9,732 nt of DNA from Merdivivens faecigallinarum (GCA_017695055.1 JADILY010000005.1:1-9732), one strand, 5' to 3'; shown: positions 1 through 6,557, counted from the stretch's first letter. Notes: generated from the sequence alone by a model not told the origin. Program-made: numbers and translations.

Positions 1-4
1 CGGC

Positions 5-320
5 GGGAAAGTGCACCAAAAAAGCGAGAAAATGGTTCACTTTCCCCCGAAAAACGAATGGAAATAGCGGTAAAGCCAATATTCCCCAGGGAAAGTGCCT
101 CGGATTCGCGGCAAAACGGTTCACTTTCCCGGGGAAAAACGGCGAAATGGCGGTAGAATCCACATTTCCGGCAGGAAAGTGCCACTGATTCGTGGAAATT
201 TGGTTCACTTTCCCAGTGGTTTTCAGGTAGTATCCCTGTGTAGGTCCCCTGTAGCGCCTCTTAGTGTATGAATCATAGGGTAAAGTGCCACAGATTCGTT
301 GCAAATTGGTTCACTTTCCC
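5..320. repeat. Array of four 42-bp palindromic repeat elements
   Basis: Four related 42-bp elements lie at 5-46, 89-130, 173-214 and 279-320. Each begins with a version of GGGAAAGTG and ends with GGTTCACTTTCCC, so the ends are inverted repeats; in the first element 12 of 13 end bases match. Elements two to four share a GATTCG core. The start-to-start distances are 84, 84 and 106 bp. The two 42-bp spacers (47-88 and 131-172) are themselves related, sharing GAAAAACG, GAAAT and GCGGTA blocks, so the true unit is an 84-bp tandem repeat with an embedded palindrome. The last spacer is 22 bp longer and unrelated. The array starts at the window edge and probably continues to the left. Function is unknown; candidates are a family of dispersed intergenic palindromes or a protein-binding array. 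Confidence 0.85.
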
Positions 321-423
321 GGCGGTTAGCACAGATAAAATTGATTTTTCGTCAGACAAGTAAGGAAAAGCGGCGCACACCGCGACAAGAACGGCGGAAT
401 GATATCAGAAGTATTTTAACCAT
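321..423. other. Intergenic stretch without recognisable feature
   Basis: Between the palindrome array and the terminator hairpin I see no credible gene, RNA or promoter. Together with the array and the hairpin it makes up the 512-base gene-free left end of the window. The stretch ends in an A/T-rich segment that would follow the hairpin on the minus strand. Confidence 0.5.
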
Positions 424-463
424 AAGGCTGGCCTGAAAGTCAAAAGACTTTGCAGCCAGCCTT
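424..463 (-). terminator. Hairpin downstream of the Fn3-like lipoprotein gene
   Basis: The outer stem AAGGCTGGC (424-432) pairs perfectly with GCCAGCCTT (455-463). An inner stem AAAGTC (436-441) pairs with GACTTT (446-451) around an AAAA loop, separated by a 3+3 internal loop. The hairpin lies about 50 bp beyond the stop of the minus-strand gene at 513. On the minus strand it is followed by an A/T-rich segment rather than a clean T-run, so termination is likely but the class is not textbook. Confidence 0.65.
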
Positions 464-512
464 TATTGCATCAATAAACAAGCCTATCCTCGGAAACTCT
501 GAAATCCAGGAG

Positions 513-1910
513 TCACCTTCCCATGACCGCCTTGATTTCCTCAGCGCCAAGCGGACGGATTACCGCAATTGTCTCTGCACCTCTTGAAATAAGACCATAA
601 CCGGATACGGATGCAGCCGCAGTACCGGCTGTGACAAACTCTTTCTTTGCCGATGCTCCGTAGCCGAAGGTACCATTGCCATTCATCGGGAAACCGACAG
701 CGACATAGTCAGTCCCCGGAAGCAGGTTTGGCCACACGTAATCGTCATCGGCGAACAAGGTGGCGCCATAAACCGCAACATAATCGCGCACATAGTCTTC
801 AGGATTATCATATTCAGGCAGGCTCGCACCATAGTCGACAAGATCATTGTAATCGGCGACAGTCATCACTGCCTGATAATACGCCCTCGTGTTTTCACCC
901 ATCACATATTTCACACGGGCCGTCGTTTCCGTAATCTCCGAAACTTCGATTGTCATATTGCCCGGAAGGGGCAGGGATTCATCCGCAAAATCGCTATGGA
1001 ATGAAAAACTTCCGCATGCCACAAAATTACCGGAAGCGTCAAAACCGGCAACGCCCATTACGTAATCATAATCTTCATAACCGTTCAGGGCGACTATGCC
1101 CGTTTCTCCATCCGGTATAGGCGTAATCATCCCGAAAGAAGCATAGGTCTCAGTAATCTCTTCTATGCTCATACCCAATTCGGCAAGCACGGACTTTGAC
1201 ACTACCAGCAGGCCGGACGAAGCTACCGATTCATCATGGATAGTCGCGGTAAGATCCATCGCCACCAAATCAAAATGATCAACTGTAAGTCCTGCGCCGA
1301 ACGCCATTATCTGAGAATACTGTGTCTCGGACTCCAGTCCTGTAGCCGTGATTCCTCTGGCATATACGGCATACGGACCTATTGAATCGCGGACGACAGG
1401 AACACTGACGGCATCTGTGACCTCAATGCCTTCAAGTGTACCGTCCTCAAACGCCTGCCGGGACTCCGGCAAAGGCATGGATACGGCAGACACCACTGCA
1501 TAACGAATTGTCTCAACATCCTCGGAAGGCACAAAGTCTATATTGAAAGCCCCGTTGCCGACATACTCAAGAGACATTAAAAGAGAGACATCTTCAATAT
1601 CGGCCACAACCTCTCCCCAATCCGAGTCAACATATCCGGCGGCAACAGCCTTCACTTTTACCGTATGTTCCCCCGGAGTCAGGCCAACAAAGGTCACGGA
1701 ACATTCGGCGGTACTCTGATCGGTTCCTTCATCAAGCACATAAACATATTCCGCAGCTCCTTCAACAGGGGCCCATTCCACGATAAAACCGTCCGAAGTC
1801 AAGGATGTAACCTGAGGCACCGGGGATGCAAGTTTGGATTCTTTCTTACATGACATCGCCAATGACAATACCGTGCAGACAAGCACAGATAAGATTAATT
1901 TTGTCTTCAT
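513..1910 (-). CDS. Fibronectin-III-like surface lipoprotein, function unknown
   Basis: The 465-residue product starts with a lipoprotein signal: a Lys-containing start, a hydrophobic stretch, then LAMSC with the acylated Cys at 21. The following KKE resembles the Bacteroidota signal for export to the cell surface. Residues 31-105 look like a fibronectin type III domain (TSDGFIVEWAPVEGAAEYVY, then GLTPGEHTVKVKAVA). Residues about 316-430 look like another beta-sandwich of this sort (VSEITETTARVKYVMGENTRAYYQAV, later LLPGTDYVAVGF). The 105-310 segment is probably more of the same but more diverged. There are no catalytic motifs. The gene stands alone, divergent from the porin, with no SusC/SusD partner in view. 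A weak promoter lies at 1936-1964 and a hairpin at 424-463. Likely an adhesin, binding protein or scaffold; the start at 1910 is set by the signal peptide. Confidence 0.85.
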   Translation of the reverse strand: MKTKLILSVLVCTVLSLAMSCKKESKLASPVPQVTSLTSDGFIVEWAPVEGAAEYVYVLDEGTDQSTAECSVTFVGLTPGEHTVKVKAVAAGYVDSDWGEVVADIEDVSLLMSLEYVGNGAFNIDFVPSEDVETIRYAVVSAVSMPLPESRQAFEDGTLEGIEVTDAVSVPVVRDSIGPYAVYARGITATGLESETQYSQIMAFGAGLTVDHFDLVAMDLTATIHDESVASSGLLVVSKSVLAELGMSIEEITETYASFGMITPIPDGETGIVALNGYEDYDYVMGVAGFDASGNFVACGSFSFHSDFADESLPLPGNMTIEVSEITETTARVKYVMGENTRAYYQAVMTVADYNDLVDYGASLPEYDNPEDYVRDYVAVYGATLFADDDYVWPNLLPGTDYVAVGFPMNGNGTFGYGASAKKEFVTAGTAAASVSGYGLISRGAETIAVIRPLGAEEIKAVMGR

Positions 1911-1935
1911 AGTATAAATGATTTTGGTTCATCCG

Positions 1936-1964
1936 CTAATATACGTAATATTTCTGTAAAACAA
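1936..1964 (-). promoter_or_regulatory. Possible promoter of the Fn3-like lipoprotein gene
   Basis: On the minus strand TATATTAG (1936-1943) differs by one base from the Bacteroidota -7 element TAnnTTTG. A TTG (1962-1964) lies 18 bases upstream, close to the expected -33 spacing. Start of transcription would be about 20 bases before the ATG at 1910. The -7 match is imperfect, so this is tentative. Confidence 0.35.
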
Positions 1965-1975
1965 TCTTAATAACC

Positions 1976-1997
1976 GTGAAACATCGGTGACATAATT
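1976..1997. promoter_or_regulatory. Possible operator: 11-bp direct repeat before the porin gene
   Basis: GTGAAACATCG (1976-1986) is followed directly by GTGACATAATT (1987-1997), giving two imperfect copies with an 11-bp period that overlap the porin promoter. On the other strand the cores read TGTCAC and TTTCAC. Eleven-bp direct repeats with TGTCA cores are the layout of PhoB boxes in enterobacteria. Whether Bacteroidota PhoB homologues use the same site is not something I can show, and an A/T-rich region can give such matches by chance. Confidence 0.25.
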
Positions 1998-2000
1998 TTG
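1993..2000 (+). promoter_or_regulatory. Promoter -7 element of the porin cluster
   Basis: TAATTTTG matches the Bacteroidota -7 consensus TAnnTTTG exactly. It lies 20 bases before the ATG at 2021, giving a leader of about 14 bases. No clear TTTG -33 element is seen at the expected distance, which would suit a promoter that needs an activator. Confidence 0.55.
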
Positions 2001-2020
2001 CGCCGTTTTAAAATAAAAAG

Positions 2021-3403
2021 ATGAATCGGACTTTAAGAAACACATTTCTGACGGCATCGGCACTGTTTTGTATCTTCGCAACCGTGTCGGCAGCAGCGGA
2101 AAACGAGGACAAAAAACAAGAAGAAGGTAAAGAACTGAAGGCGAAAGTCTATTATAAAGACGGAAAATTCAACATCGCCACGACCGATGGAAAATTCAGG
2201 CTCTGGTTCGACAACCGCATCTATACCGACGCTTCCATTTACATCCCTACGGAATCGGTTGAAGGGCTTACATCGAAGGTGAATAAGGACCTTGAAGACG
2301 ATGACGGAATCTTCAGATTCAATAACGGGGTCAGCGTGCGCAGGGCAAGGCTGGCCTTCAAGGCGGAACTGTATGAAAAATGGTTCGCGGAGTTCGATAT
2401 AGATTTCGCATATAACGAAGTGGAACTCAAGGATATGTATCTCGGATACAAATTCAACGACCACCTCTCGATCCAGGCCGGACATTTCAAAGAGCCTATG
2501 AGCATTGAAAGAGTAACGAGTTCCCGTTACATCATGGCCAACGAAAGGCCGATGCCCGTAGAAGCACTTACCGGGGGCCGGAGGCTCGGAATCGCCGCCA
2601 CCTGGTGGGGCAAATACTGGTGGATATCGGGAGGAGTATTCGGACAACAGGTCGATATCATCCAGAAAGAGAGGAACAGGGGAAGCGACGGATACGGTTT
2701 TACCGGAAGGGTGGCTGTGCCGATAATCAACAATGATGACATGACACTGCACATAGGAGGTTATGCAAGTTATCGCACCCCGGATGCCGGAGGCCAGGAA
2801 GACCGCATAGCCCTGTTCAGGACTTTCCCGGAAAGCCGCACCGACCGCAGAAGATTCGTCCAGGCCGAAGTGGGCAATGTAAACCATTATACGACTTACG
2901 GTGCCGAAATAGCATTCAGATGGAACAAGTTCCTCGCTTACGGAGAATATATTTTCACAGACCTGAGCCGCTACAAAAAGGCCGGGGAAGTACGTGAACC
3001 GCTTAAAAATGCCGAATTCATGGGCTGGTACGCGACCGCTTCATGGATGATACTCGGAGAACAGAGGCGGTATGTCCAGGAAGATGCCGAATTCGGAGGA
3101 GTGAAAGCGCGTAAAAAAGGGGGAAGCCTCGAATTGACAGCAAGGGTAAGCCATTTGAACCTCAACGATTTTCATGACATGTCCTCCCCTATTACAGGCG
3201 GTATGGCCTACTCGTACAGCGCAAGCCTGAACTGGTATCCTGTCAGCAACATACTTGTCGGACTGAACTATGTTTTCATGGACAACGACAAATACGCCGA
3301 CTCGAAAGGACAGATTACCGCAGGCAACCAGCCTCTCAGCCAGGCAAGGCCGGAGGGTATCGACTTCCATATCCTTCAGTTGAGAGTAATGGTATCGTTC
3401 TGA
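2021..3403 (+). CDS. OprP/OprO-type (phosphate-selective family) outer-membrane porin
   Basis: The 460-residue product has a signal peptide (about 1-25, ending TVSAAA) and then an acidic/Lys-rich linker. A beta-barrel follows from about residue 43 to a C-terminal Phe (RVMVSF), the usual end of an outer-membrane barrel. The segment 107-200 (SVRRARLAFKAELYEKWFAE, LGYKFNDHLSIQAGHFKEPM, RRLGIAATWW) has the look of the Porin O and P family (PF07396). That family includes the phosphate and polyphosphate channels OprP and OprO of Pseudomonas. The barrel is rich in Arg and Lys, which suits anion passage, but specificity cannot be read from the sequence. It is the first gene of a plus-strand cluster, 54 bp ahead of the lamin-tail lipoprotein and two genes ahead of a phosphoesterase. 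That context favours uptake of phosphate or phosphorylated products. Confidence 0.85.
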   Translation: MNRTLRNTFLTASALFCIFATVSAAAENEDKKQEEGKELKAKVYYKDGKFNIATTDGKFRLWFDNRIYTDASIYIPTESVEGLTSKVNKDLEDDDGIFRFNNGVSVRRARLAFKAELYEKWFAEFDIDFAYNEVELKDMYLGYKFNDHLSIQAGHFKEPMSIERVTSSRYIMANERPMPVEALTGGRRLGIAATWWGKYWWISGGVFGQQVDIIQKERNRGSDGYGFTGRVAVPIINNDDMTLHIGGYASYRTPDAGGQEDRIALFRTFPESRTDRRRFVQAEVGNVNHYTTYGAEIAFRWNKFLAYGEYIFTDLSRYKKAGEVREPLKNAEFMGWYATASWMILGEQRRYVQEDAEFGGVKARKKGGSLELTARVSHLNLNDFHDMSSPITGGMAYSYSASLNWYPVSNILVGLNYVFMDNDKYADSKGQITAGNQPLSQARPEGIDFHILQLRVMVSF

Positions 3404-3405
3404 GC

Positions 3406-3435
3406 CGATTATCCGTTTTTAAACGTTTAAAATCG
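3406..3435. promoter_or_regulatory. Nested inverted repeat in the porin/lipoprotein gap
   Basis: TTTTAAACGTTTAAAA (3417-3432) is a perfect 16-bp palindrome, and CGATT (3406-3410) pairs with AATCG (3431-3435) around it. It fills most of the 54-bp gap between the porin stop and the next start. It could be an operator, or an RNA hairpin that reduces read-through or protects the porin message. It lacks a GC-rich stem, so it is not a strong intrinsic terminator. Confidence 0.4.
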
Positions 3436-3457
3436 ACTATAAACATTTATTGATATT

Positions 3458-4867
3458 ATGAAATACGCAAAATTGTTTTTTACAGCCGCTTTGATTGCGG
3501 GAGCAGCTCTGACGACAGGCTGCAAGGAAGACAGGGAACCGGTGGACGAACCGTCCGATGTACAGGGACTGTTTGTCAATGAAGTATGTTCCGGAGGCAC
3601 GGATTGGATAGAGTTCCATAATGCTACGGACACCGACATCAACCTTTCGGGTTATCATGTACAGGACAACAAGGGCACAGATGAGGAATATACATTCCCG
3701 GAAGGAAGCTCGATTGGGGCCAAAAGTTTTCTCGTGATTGAAGAAGGCACTTTCGAATTCGGCATTTCGGGCGACGGAGATTCGATTACCCTCCTTGATG
3801 AAAAATACGCGAAAATCGACGAGGTGACAATCCCGGCAATGGAAGACGGCTTCACATATTCGAGGATTGAAGACGGAGGCTCGTCATGGGAAATAGTCGA
3901 AGGCGGGACTAAAGGGCGCAGCAACAGCGGCACTCCCGATGACAATCCTGACGAACCGGTGAATCCCGGCGAATCGGAATCTCCTATATTGGTCAATGAG
4001 GTACAGGGAGCCACTATCGACGGTGAACAGACAGACTTCATAGAACTTTACAATCCTTCATCCTCATCCGTGGACATCAGCGGTTACAGGCTTCAGGACG
4101 ACAAGGGCGCAGAAGAAGAATATGTCATTCCGGAAGGCACCACGATAGAAGCCGGAGAAATCATGGCCTTCTACAAGGATGAAACATTTACATTCGGACT
4201 TGGCGGCGACGGAGACGTGGTTACCGTGCTTGATGCAGAGGGCAAAATAGTGGATACCATCGAATATCCGGCAATGGAAGACGGCTCTTCATACGCACGT
4301 ATCCCTGACGGCTCTGACAATTGGCAGGTAGTTACCGAGCCTACTCCCGGCGAAAGCAACGGAGAGGGTAGCGGTTCCGAAGACCCTGAAACTCCGTCCG
4401 GCCACGCGGCAATCAGGCTCAATGAACTCAACGGAAACGACAAGTTCATAGAACTTTACAACATCTCCGACGAAGACGTGGACATCACAGGCGTTTATTT
4501 TACCAAAGATGACGAAGATACTTTCACGGCCCCTGAAGGCACTGTAATTCCCGCCAAAGGCTTCCTTACGGTATGGTCCGAGAAAGCGGACGGCGACCAT
4601 GAACTCATCTTCGATTTCGGACTTTCAGCCGACAAATCCGTAAAAATAGAGCTTTTCGCCCCGGACCGAAAGGCTTTGGATGTTTTCAAGAACCTCAGCA
4701 CGGCACTCGGAGAGACCTGGGGCGAGGATGACGGCAAATACGACAGCAAAGACCTCGGCTCGTTTGCCCGTAACACAGACGGCACCGGAGATTGGTACAT
4801 AATGGTACCGACCGAAGGCAAAACGAATGCAGGCTCCGAAGTTTTAAGTGAAAAAATAGAATGGTAA
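3458..4867 (+). CDS. Surface lipoprotein with three lamin-tail (LTD) domains
   Basis: The 469-residue product has a lipobox LTTGC with the acylated Cys at 22, followed by KEDRE, a close fit to the Bacteroidota surface-export signal. Three lamin-tail beta-sandwich domains (PF00932) follow at about 37-156, 176-301 and 317-458. Each opens with the family signature: LFVNEVCSGGTDWIEFHNAT, then LVNEVQ with DFIELYNPS, then RLNELNGNDKFIELYNIS. The first two are clearly a duplication: both contain PAMEDG, (S/A)RI.DG and a Trp before a GxSN end. The third has diverged and carries a longer insert. Linkers at 157-175 and 301-316 are rich in Pro, Asp, Glu and Gly. The protein is strongly acidic, which suggests calcium binding. 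Bacterial LTDs often accompany secreted nucleases and phosphatases, and the next gene is a phosphoesterase overlapping by 7 bp. Likely a surface-anchored binding or docking subunit. Confidence 0.85.
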   Translation: MKYAKLFFTAALIAGAALTTGCKEDREPVDEPSDVQGLFVNEVCSGGTDWIEFHNATDTDINLSGYHVQDNKGTDEEYTFPEGSSIGAKSFLVIEEGTFEFGISGDGDSITLLDEKYAKIDEVTIPAMEDGFTYSRIEDGGSSWEIVEGGTKGRSNSGTPDDNPDEPVNPGESESPILVNEVQGATIDGEQTDFIELYNPSSSSVDISGYRLQDDKGAEEEYVIPEGTTIEAGEIMAFYKDETFTFGLGGDGDVVTVLDAEGKIVDTIEYPAMEDGSSYARIPDGSDNWQVVTEPTPGESNGEGSGSEDPETPSGHAAIRLNELNGNDKFIELYNISDEDVDITGVYFTKDDEDTFTAPEGTVIPAKGFLTVWSEKADGDHELIFDFGLSADKSVKIELFAPDRKALDVFKNLSTALGETWGEDDGKYDSKDLGSFARNTDGTGDWYIMVPTEGKTNAGSEVLSEKIEW

Positions 4868-5988
4868 GAAAATTCAGTTCAGTTATACTTTGTGTTTTCC
4901 TGTCCTTGTGCCTGTCGAAGGCCGAAGACAGGAAAATTCATTTTATCTATTGCTCGGACGTCCATTACGGCCTTGAGCGGGAGTTCCGCGGGGATACGGT
5001 TACGGCGGATTCCGTCAGCAGGGCGATGATGGCCGCTTTCCGCATGCTCGACAGCACACTCCTTCCGGAAGACGGCGGGACAAGCGGAGGCGAGGTTTTC
5101 GGAAAACCGGACTTCGTAATCTGTACCGGAGACATAGCCAACAGGATGGAGGACGGGGTACAGTCCGCGACCGCCTCGTGGGAACAGTTCTGCCGGGACT
5201 GGTCAGTACTCGCTCCGGACGGGAACAACGATGCCACTATGGCAATCGGTGAATATCGCTGCCCGCTTTATATAGTACCGGGGAACCACGACATTTCCAA
5301 CGCAATCGGGTATACAAAGCCTCTGTTTCCCGCACGCGATGCGGCAAGTGCGGCAGGAATATACAACCTGATGATGAAACCCGACACGCTTCTGACTGCC
5401 GGGACCTTCGACTACCTGACAGACAGGACACATTATTCGTTCACTACGGACAGCATCAGGTTCATTTTCATGGGAATGTGGCCCGATTCGTCCATGAGGG
5501 GATGGTACGAAGACAACATTTCCGGAGACATTCCGACGATTATTTTCACCCATGACCCTCCCGAAGCGGAAGCAAAACATTTTACCAATCCATGGAAGCC
5601 CCATGATATCAATGTCCGGGACGGATTCCAGAATCTGCTGACGGACATTTGCGCTGTAAAATATACGGACCGCAAGCCGAAAGGCAACTGGGGGGAACTT
5701 GAAAAATTTTTCCTCTCGCACCCCGAAATCAAAGCATATTTCCACGGCGACTGCAATTACAATGAATTTTACGTCTGGCAAGGGCCCGAAGGGAAGATTT
5801 CGCTTCCGGTATTCAGGGTGGATTCCCCGATGAAAGGCGAATATTCCGCGACCGACGAGACCCTGCTCTCGTTCATCATCGTTACCATAGATACCGGAAA
5901 ACACCTGCTGACAGCGAGGGAATGCTTCTGGAATACAGAAAAACGCCCGGGAATAAGATGGGGAGAAAGTACGACAATCCGGCTGTAA
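4861..5988 (+). CDS. Secreted calcineurin-like metallophosphoesterase with altered last motif
   Basis: The 375-residue product has a signal peptide (about 1-21; Sec type, since Leu at -1 of the nearest Cys rules out a lipobox). Most of the calcineurin-like two-metal core is present in order: S32-D33-V34-H35, G90-D91 with N94, GNHD at 141-144, and THD with His231. The fifth motif, normally G-H-x-H, reads H295-G-D297-C-N299, so both usual His ligands are replaced by Asp and Asn. It would cleave phosphomonoesters or phosphodiesters in the periplasm or outside; the substrate is unknown. The ATG lies inside the stop of the lamin-tail gene (ATGGTAA), so the two are probably translated in a coupled way and belong to one transcript. 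A terminator overlaps the stop codon. The replaced ligands may mean altered metal use or lost activity. Confidence 0.85.
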   Translation: MVRKFSSVILCVFLSLCLSKAEDRKIHFIYCSDVHYGLEREFRGDTVTADSVSRAMMAAFRMLDSTLLPEDGGTSGGEVFGKPDFVICTGDIANRMEDGVQSATASWEQFCRDWSVLAPDGNNDATMAIGEYRCPLYIVPGNHDISNAIGYTKPLFPARDAASAAGIYNLMMKPDTLLTAGTFDYLTDRTHYSFTTDSIRFIFMGMWPDSSMRGWYEDNISGDIPTIIFTHDPPEAEAKHFTNPWKPHDINVRDGFQNLLTDICAVKYTDRKPKGNWGELEKFFLSHPEIKAYFHGDCNYNEFYVWQGPEGKISLPVFRVDSPMKGEYSATDETLLSFIIVTIDTGKHLLTARECFWNTEKRPGIRWGESTTIRL

Positions 5989-6006
5989 CCGGGCAACCGG
6001 ATTTTT
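5976..6006 (+). terminator. Intrinsic terminator closing the porin-LTD-phosphoesterase cluster
   Basis: AATCCGG (5976-5982) pairs perfectly with CCGGATT (5997-6003) around a 14-base loop, and the T-run reaches 6006. The left arm lies in the last codons of the phosphoesterase gene and the stop codon lies in the loop. The signal separates the cluster from ispF. Confidence 0.6.
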
Positions 6007-6027
6007 CCTTAAATGACGGGAAAACAC

Positions 6028-6035
6028 TATATTTG
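6028..6035 (+). promoter_or_regulatory. Promoter -7 element of ispF
   Basis: TATATTTG matches the Bacteroidota TAnnTTTG element exactly, directly after the upstream terminator. Transcription would begin near 6042, giving a leader of only about 13 bases before the ATG at 6055. An out-of-frame ATG at 6051 opens an 8-codon frame that overlaps the start. Confidence 0.6.
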
Positions 6036-6054
6036 CATTCAAACAGAAAAATGA

Positions 6055-6537
6055 ATGGCAAATTTCAGGATTGGTAACGGATACGACGTGCACGCCCTTG
6101 CCCAGGGGCTGCCGCTTGTGCTCGGAGGAGTAAGAATCGAATCGCCGTTCGGGTGCGTGGCCCACTCTGACGGCGACGTCGCGATACATGCCTTGTGCGA
6201 TGCGCTGCTCGGTGCAATCGCGGCAGGGGACATAGGAAAACATTTTCCGGACTCTTCCCCGGAATTCAAAGGAATCGACAGCAAAATACTGCTCTCACGC
6301 ACAGTAGGCATCTTGCGCGGGAAAGGCTACGGAGTGGTCAATGCCGACATAACCATAGCCATGCAGGCCCCGAAACTCGCCCCATACATAGGGAAAATGC
6401 GCGAAACGCTTGCTTCCGTCATGGGAATCGGTGTGGAAGATGTTTCCGTCAAGGCCACGACTACGGAGCACCTGGGCTTCGTCGGCAGGGGCGAAGGCTG
6501 CGAGGCATACGCCGTCGTATTAGTGGCAAGGGAGTAA
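6055..6537 (+). CDS. ispF: 2-C-methyl-D-erythritol 2,4-cyclodiphosphate synthase
   Basis: This 160-residue enzyme has the normal family length. It converts 4-diphosphocytidyl-2-C-methyl-D-erythritol 2-phosphate to the 2,4-cyclodiphosphate with release of CMP, in the cytosolic MEP route to isopentenyl diphosphate; the family works as a homotrimer. The zinc ligands are visible: Asp11 and His13 in RIGNGYDVH, and His45 in the block HSDGDVAIHALCDALLGA. Other family blocks are GDIGKHFPD (58-66), NADITIAMQAPKL (96-108) and the active-site block KATTTEHLGFVGRGEG (133-148). The start at 6055 gives the usual N-terminus; the ATG four bases upstream is out of frame. It has its own promoter and appears to be a single-gene unit, converging with the GH84 gene after an 18-bp gap. 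Confidence 0.97.
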   Translation: MANFRIGNGYDVHALAQGLPLVLGGVRIESPFGCVAHSDGDVAIHALCDALLGAIAAGDIGKHFPDSSPEFKGIDSKILLSRTVGILRGKGYGVVNADITIAMQAPKLAPYIGKMRETLASVMGIGVEDVSVKATTTEHLGFVGRGEGCEAYAVVLVARE

Positions 6538-6557
6538 AGTCAAATACTCCAACCCTT
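6528..6557. terminator. Weak hairpin shared by two converging genes
   Basis: GGAGTA (6531-6536) pairs with TACTCC (6545-6550) around an 8-base loop, with a possible outer extension AAG/CTT. The stem takes in the stop codon of ispF and reaches the stop of the GH84 gene on the other strand. There is no T-run on either side, so its use as a bidirectional terminator is only a suggestion. Confidence 0.3.

Noticed and set aside
1..320. CRISPR array
   Set aside because: The repeats are near-palindromic along their whole length and vary between copies, and the spacers are related to each other and unequal in the last interval. CRISPR repeats are nearly identical and their spacers unrelated.
2033..2887. 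Open frame of 284 codons on the minus strand inside the porin
   Set aside because: It is antisense to a well-supported porin and its translation is low-complexity and without a domain.
4861..4935. Lipoprotein signal on the phosphoesterase (LSLC near residue 17)
   Set aside because: The residue before the Cys is Leu, whereas lipoboxes need a small residue (Gly, Ala or Ser) there. A Sec signal cut near Ala21 fits better.
6051..6077. Eight-codon leader frame starting four bases before ispF
   Set aside because: The overlap ATGAATG can arise by chance in an A-rich start region, and nothing in the short peptide (MNGKFQDW) suggests an attenuator. Only start mapping or ribosome profiling could revive it.
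5203..6243. Long open frame of 346 codons on the minus strand
   Set aside because: It lies antisense to the phosphoesterase and ispF, runs across a terminator and a promoter, and its translation shows no domain. Both plus-strand genes have clear family motifs.
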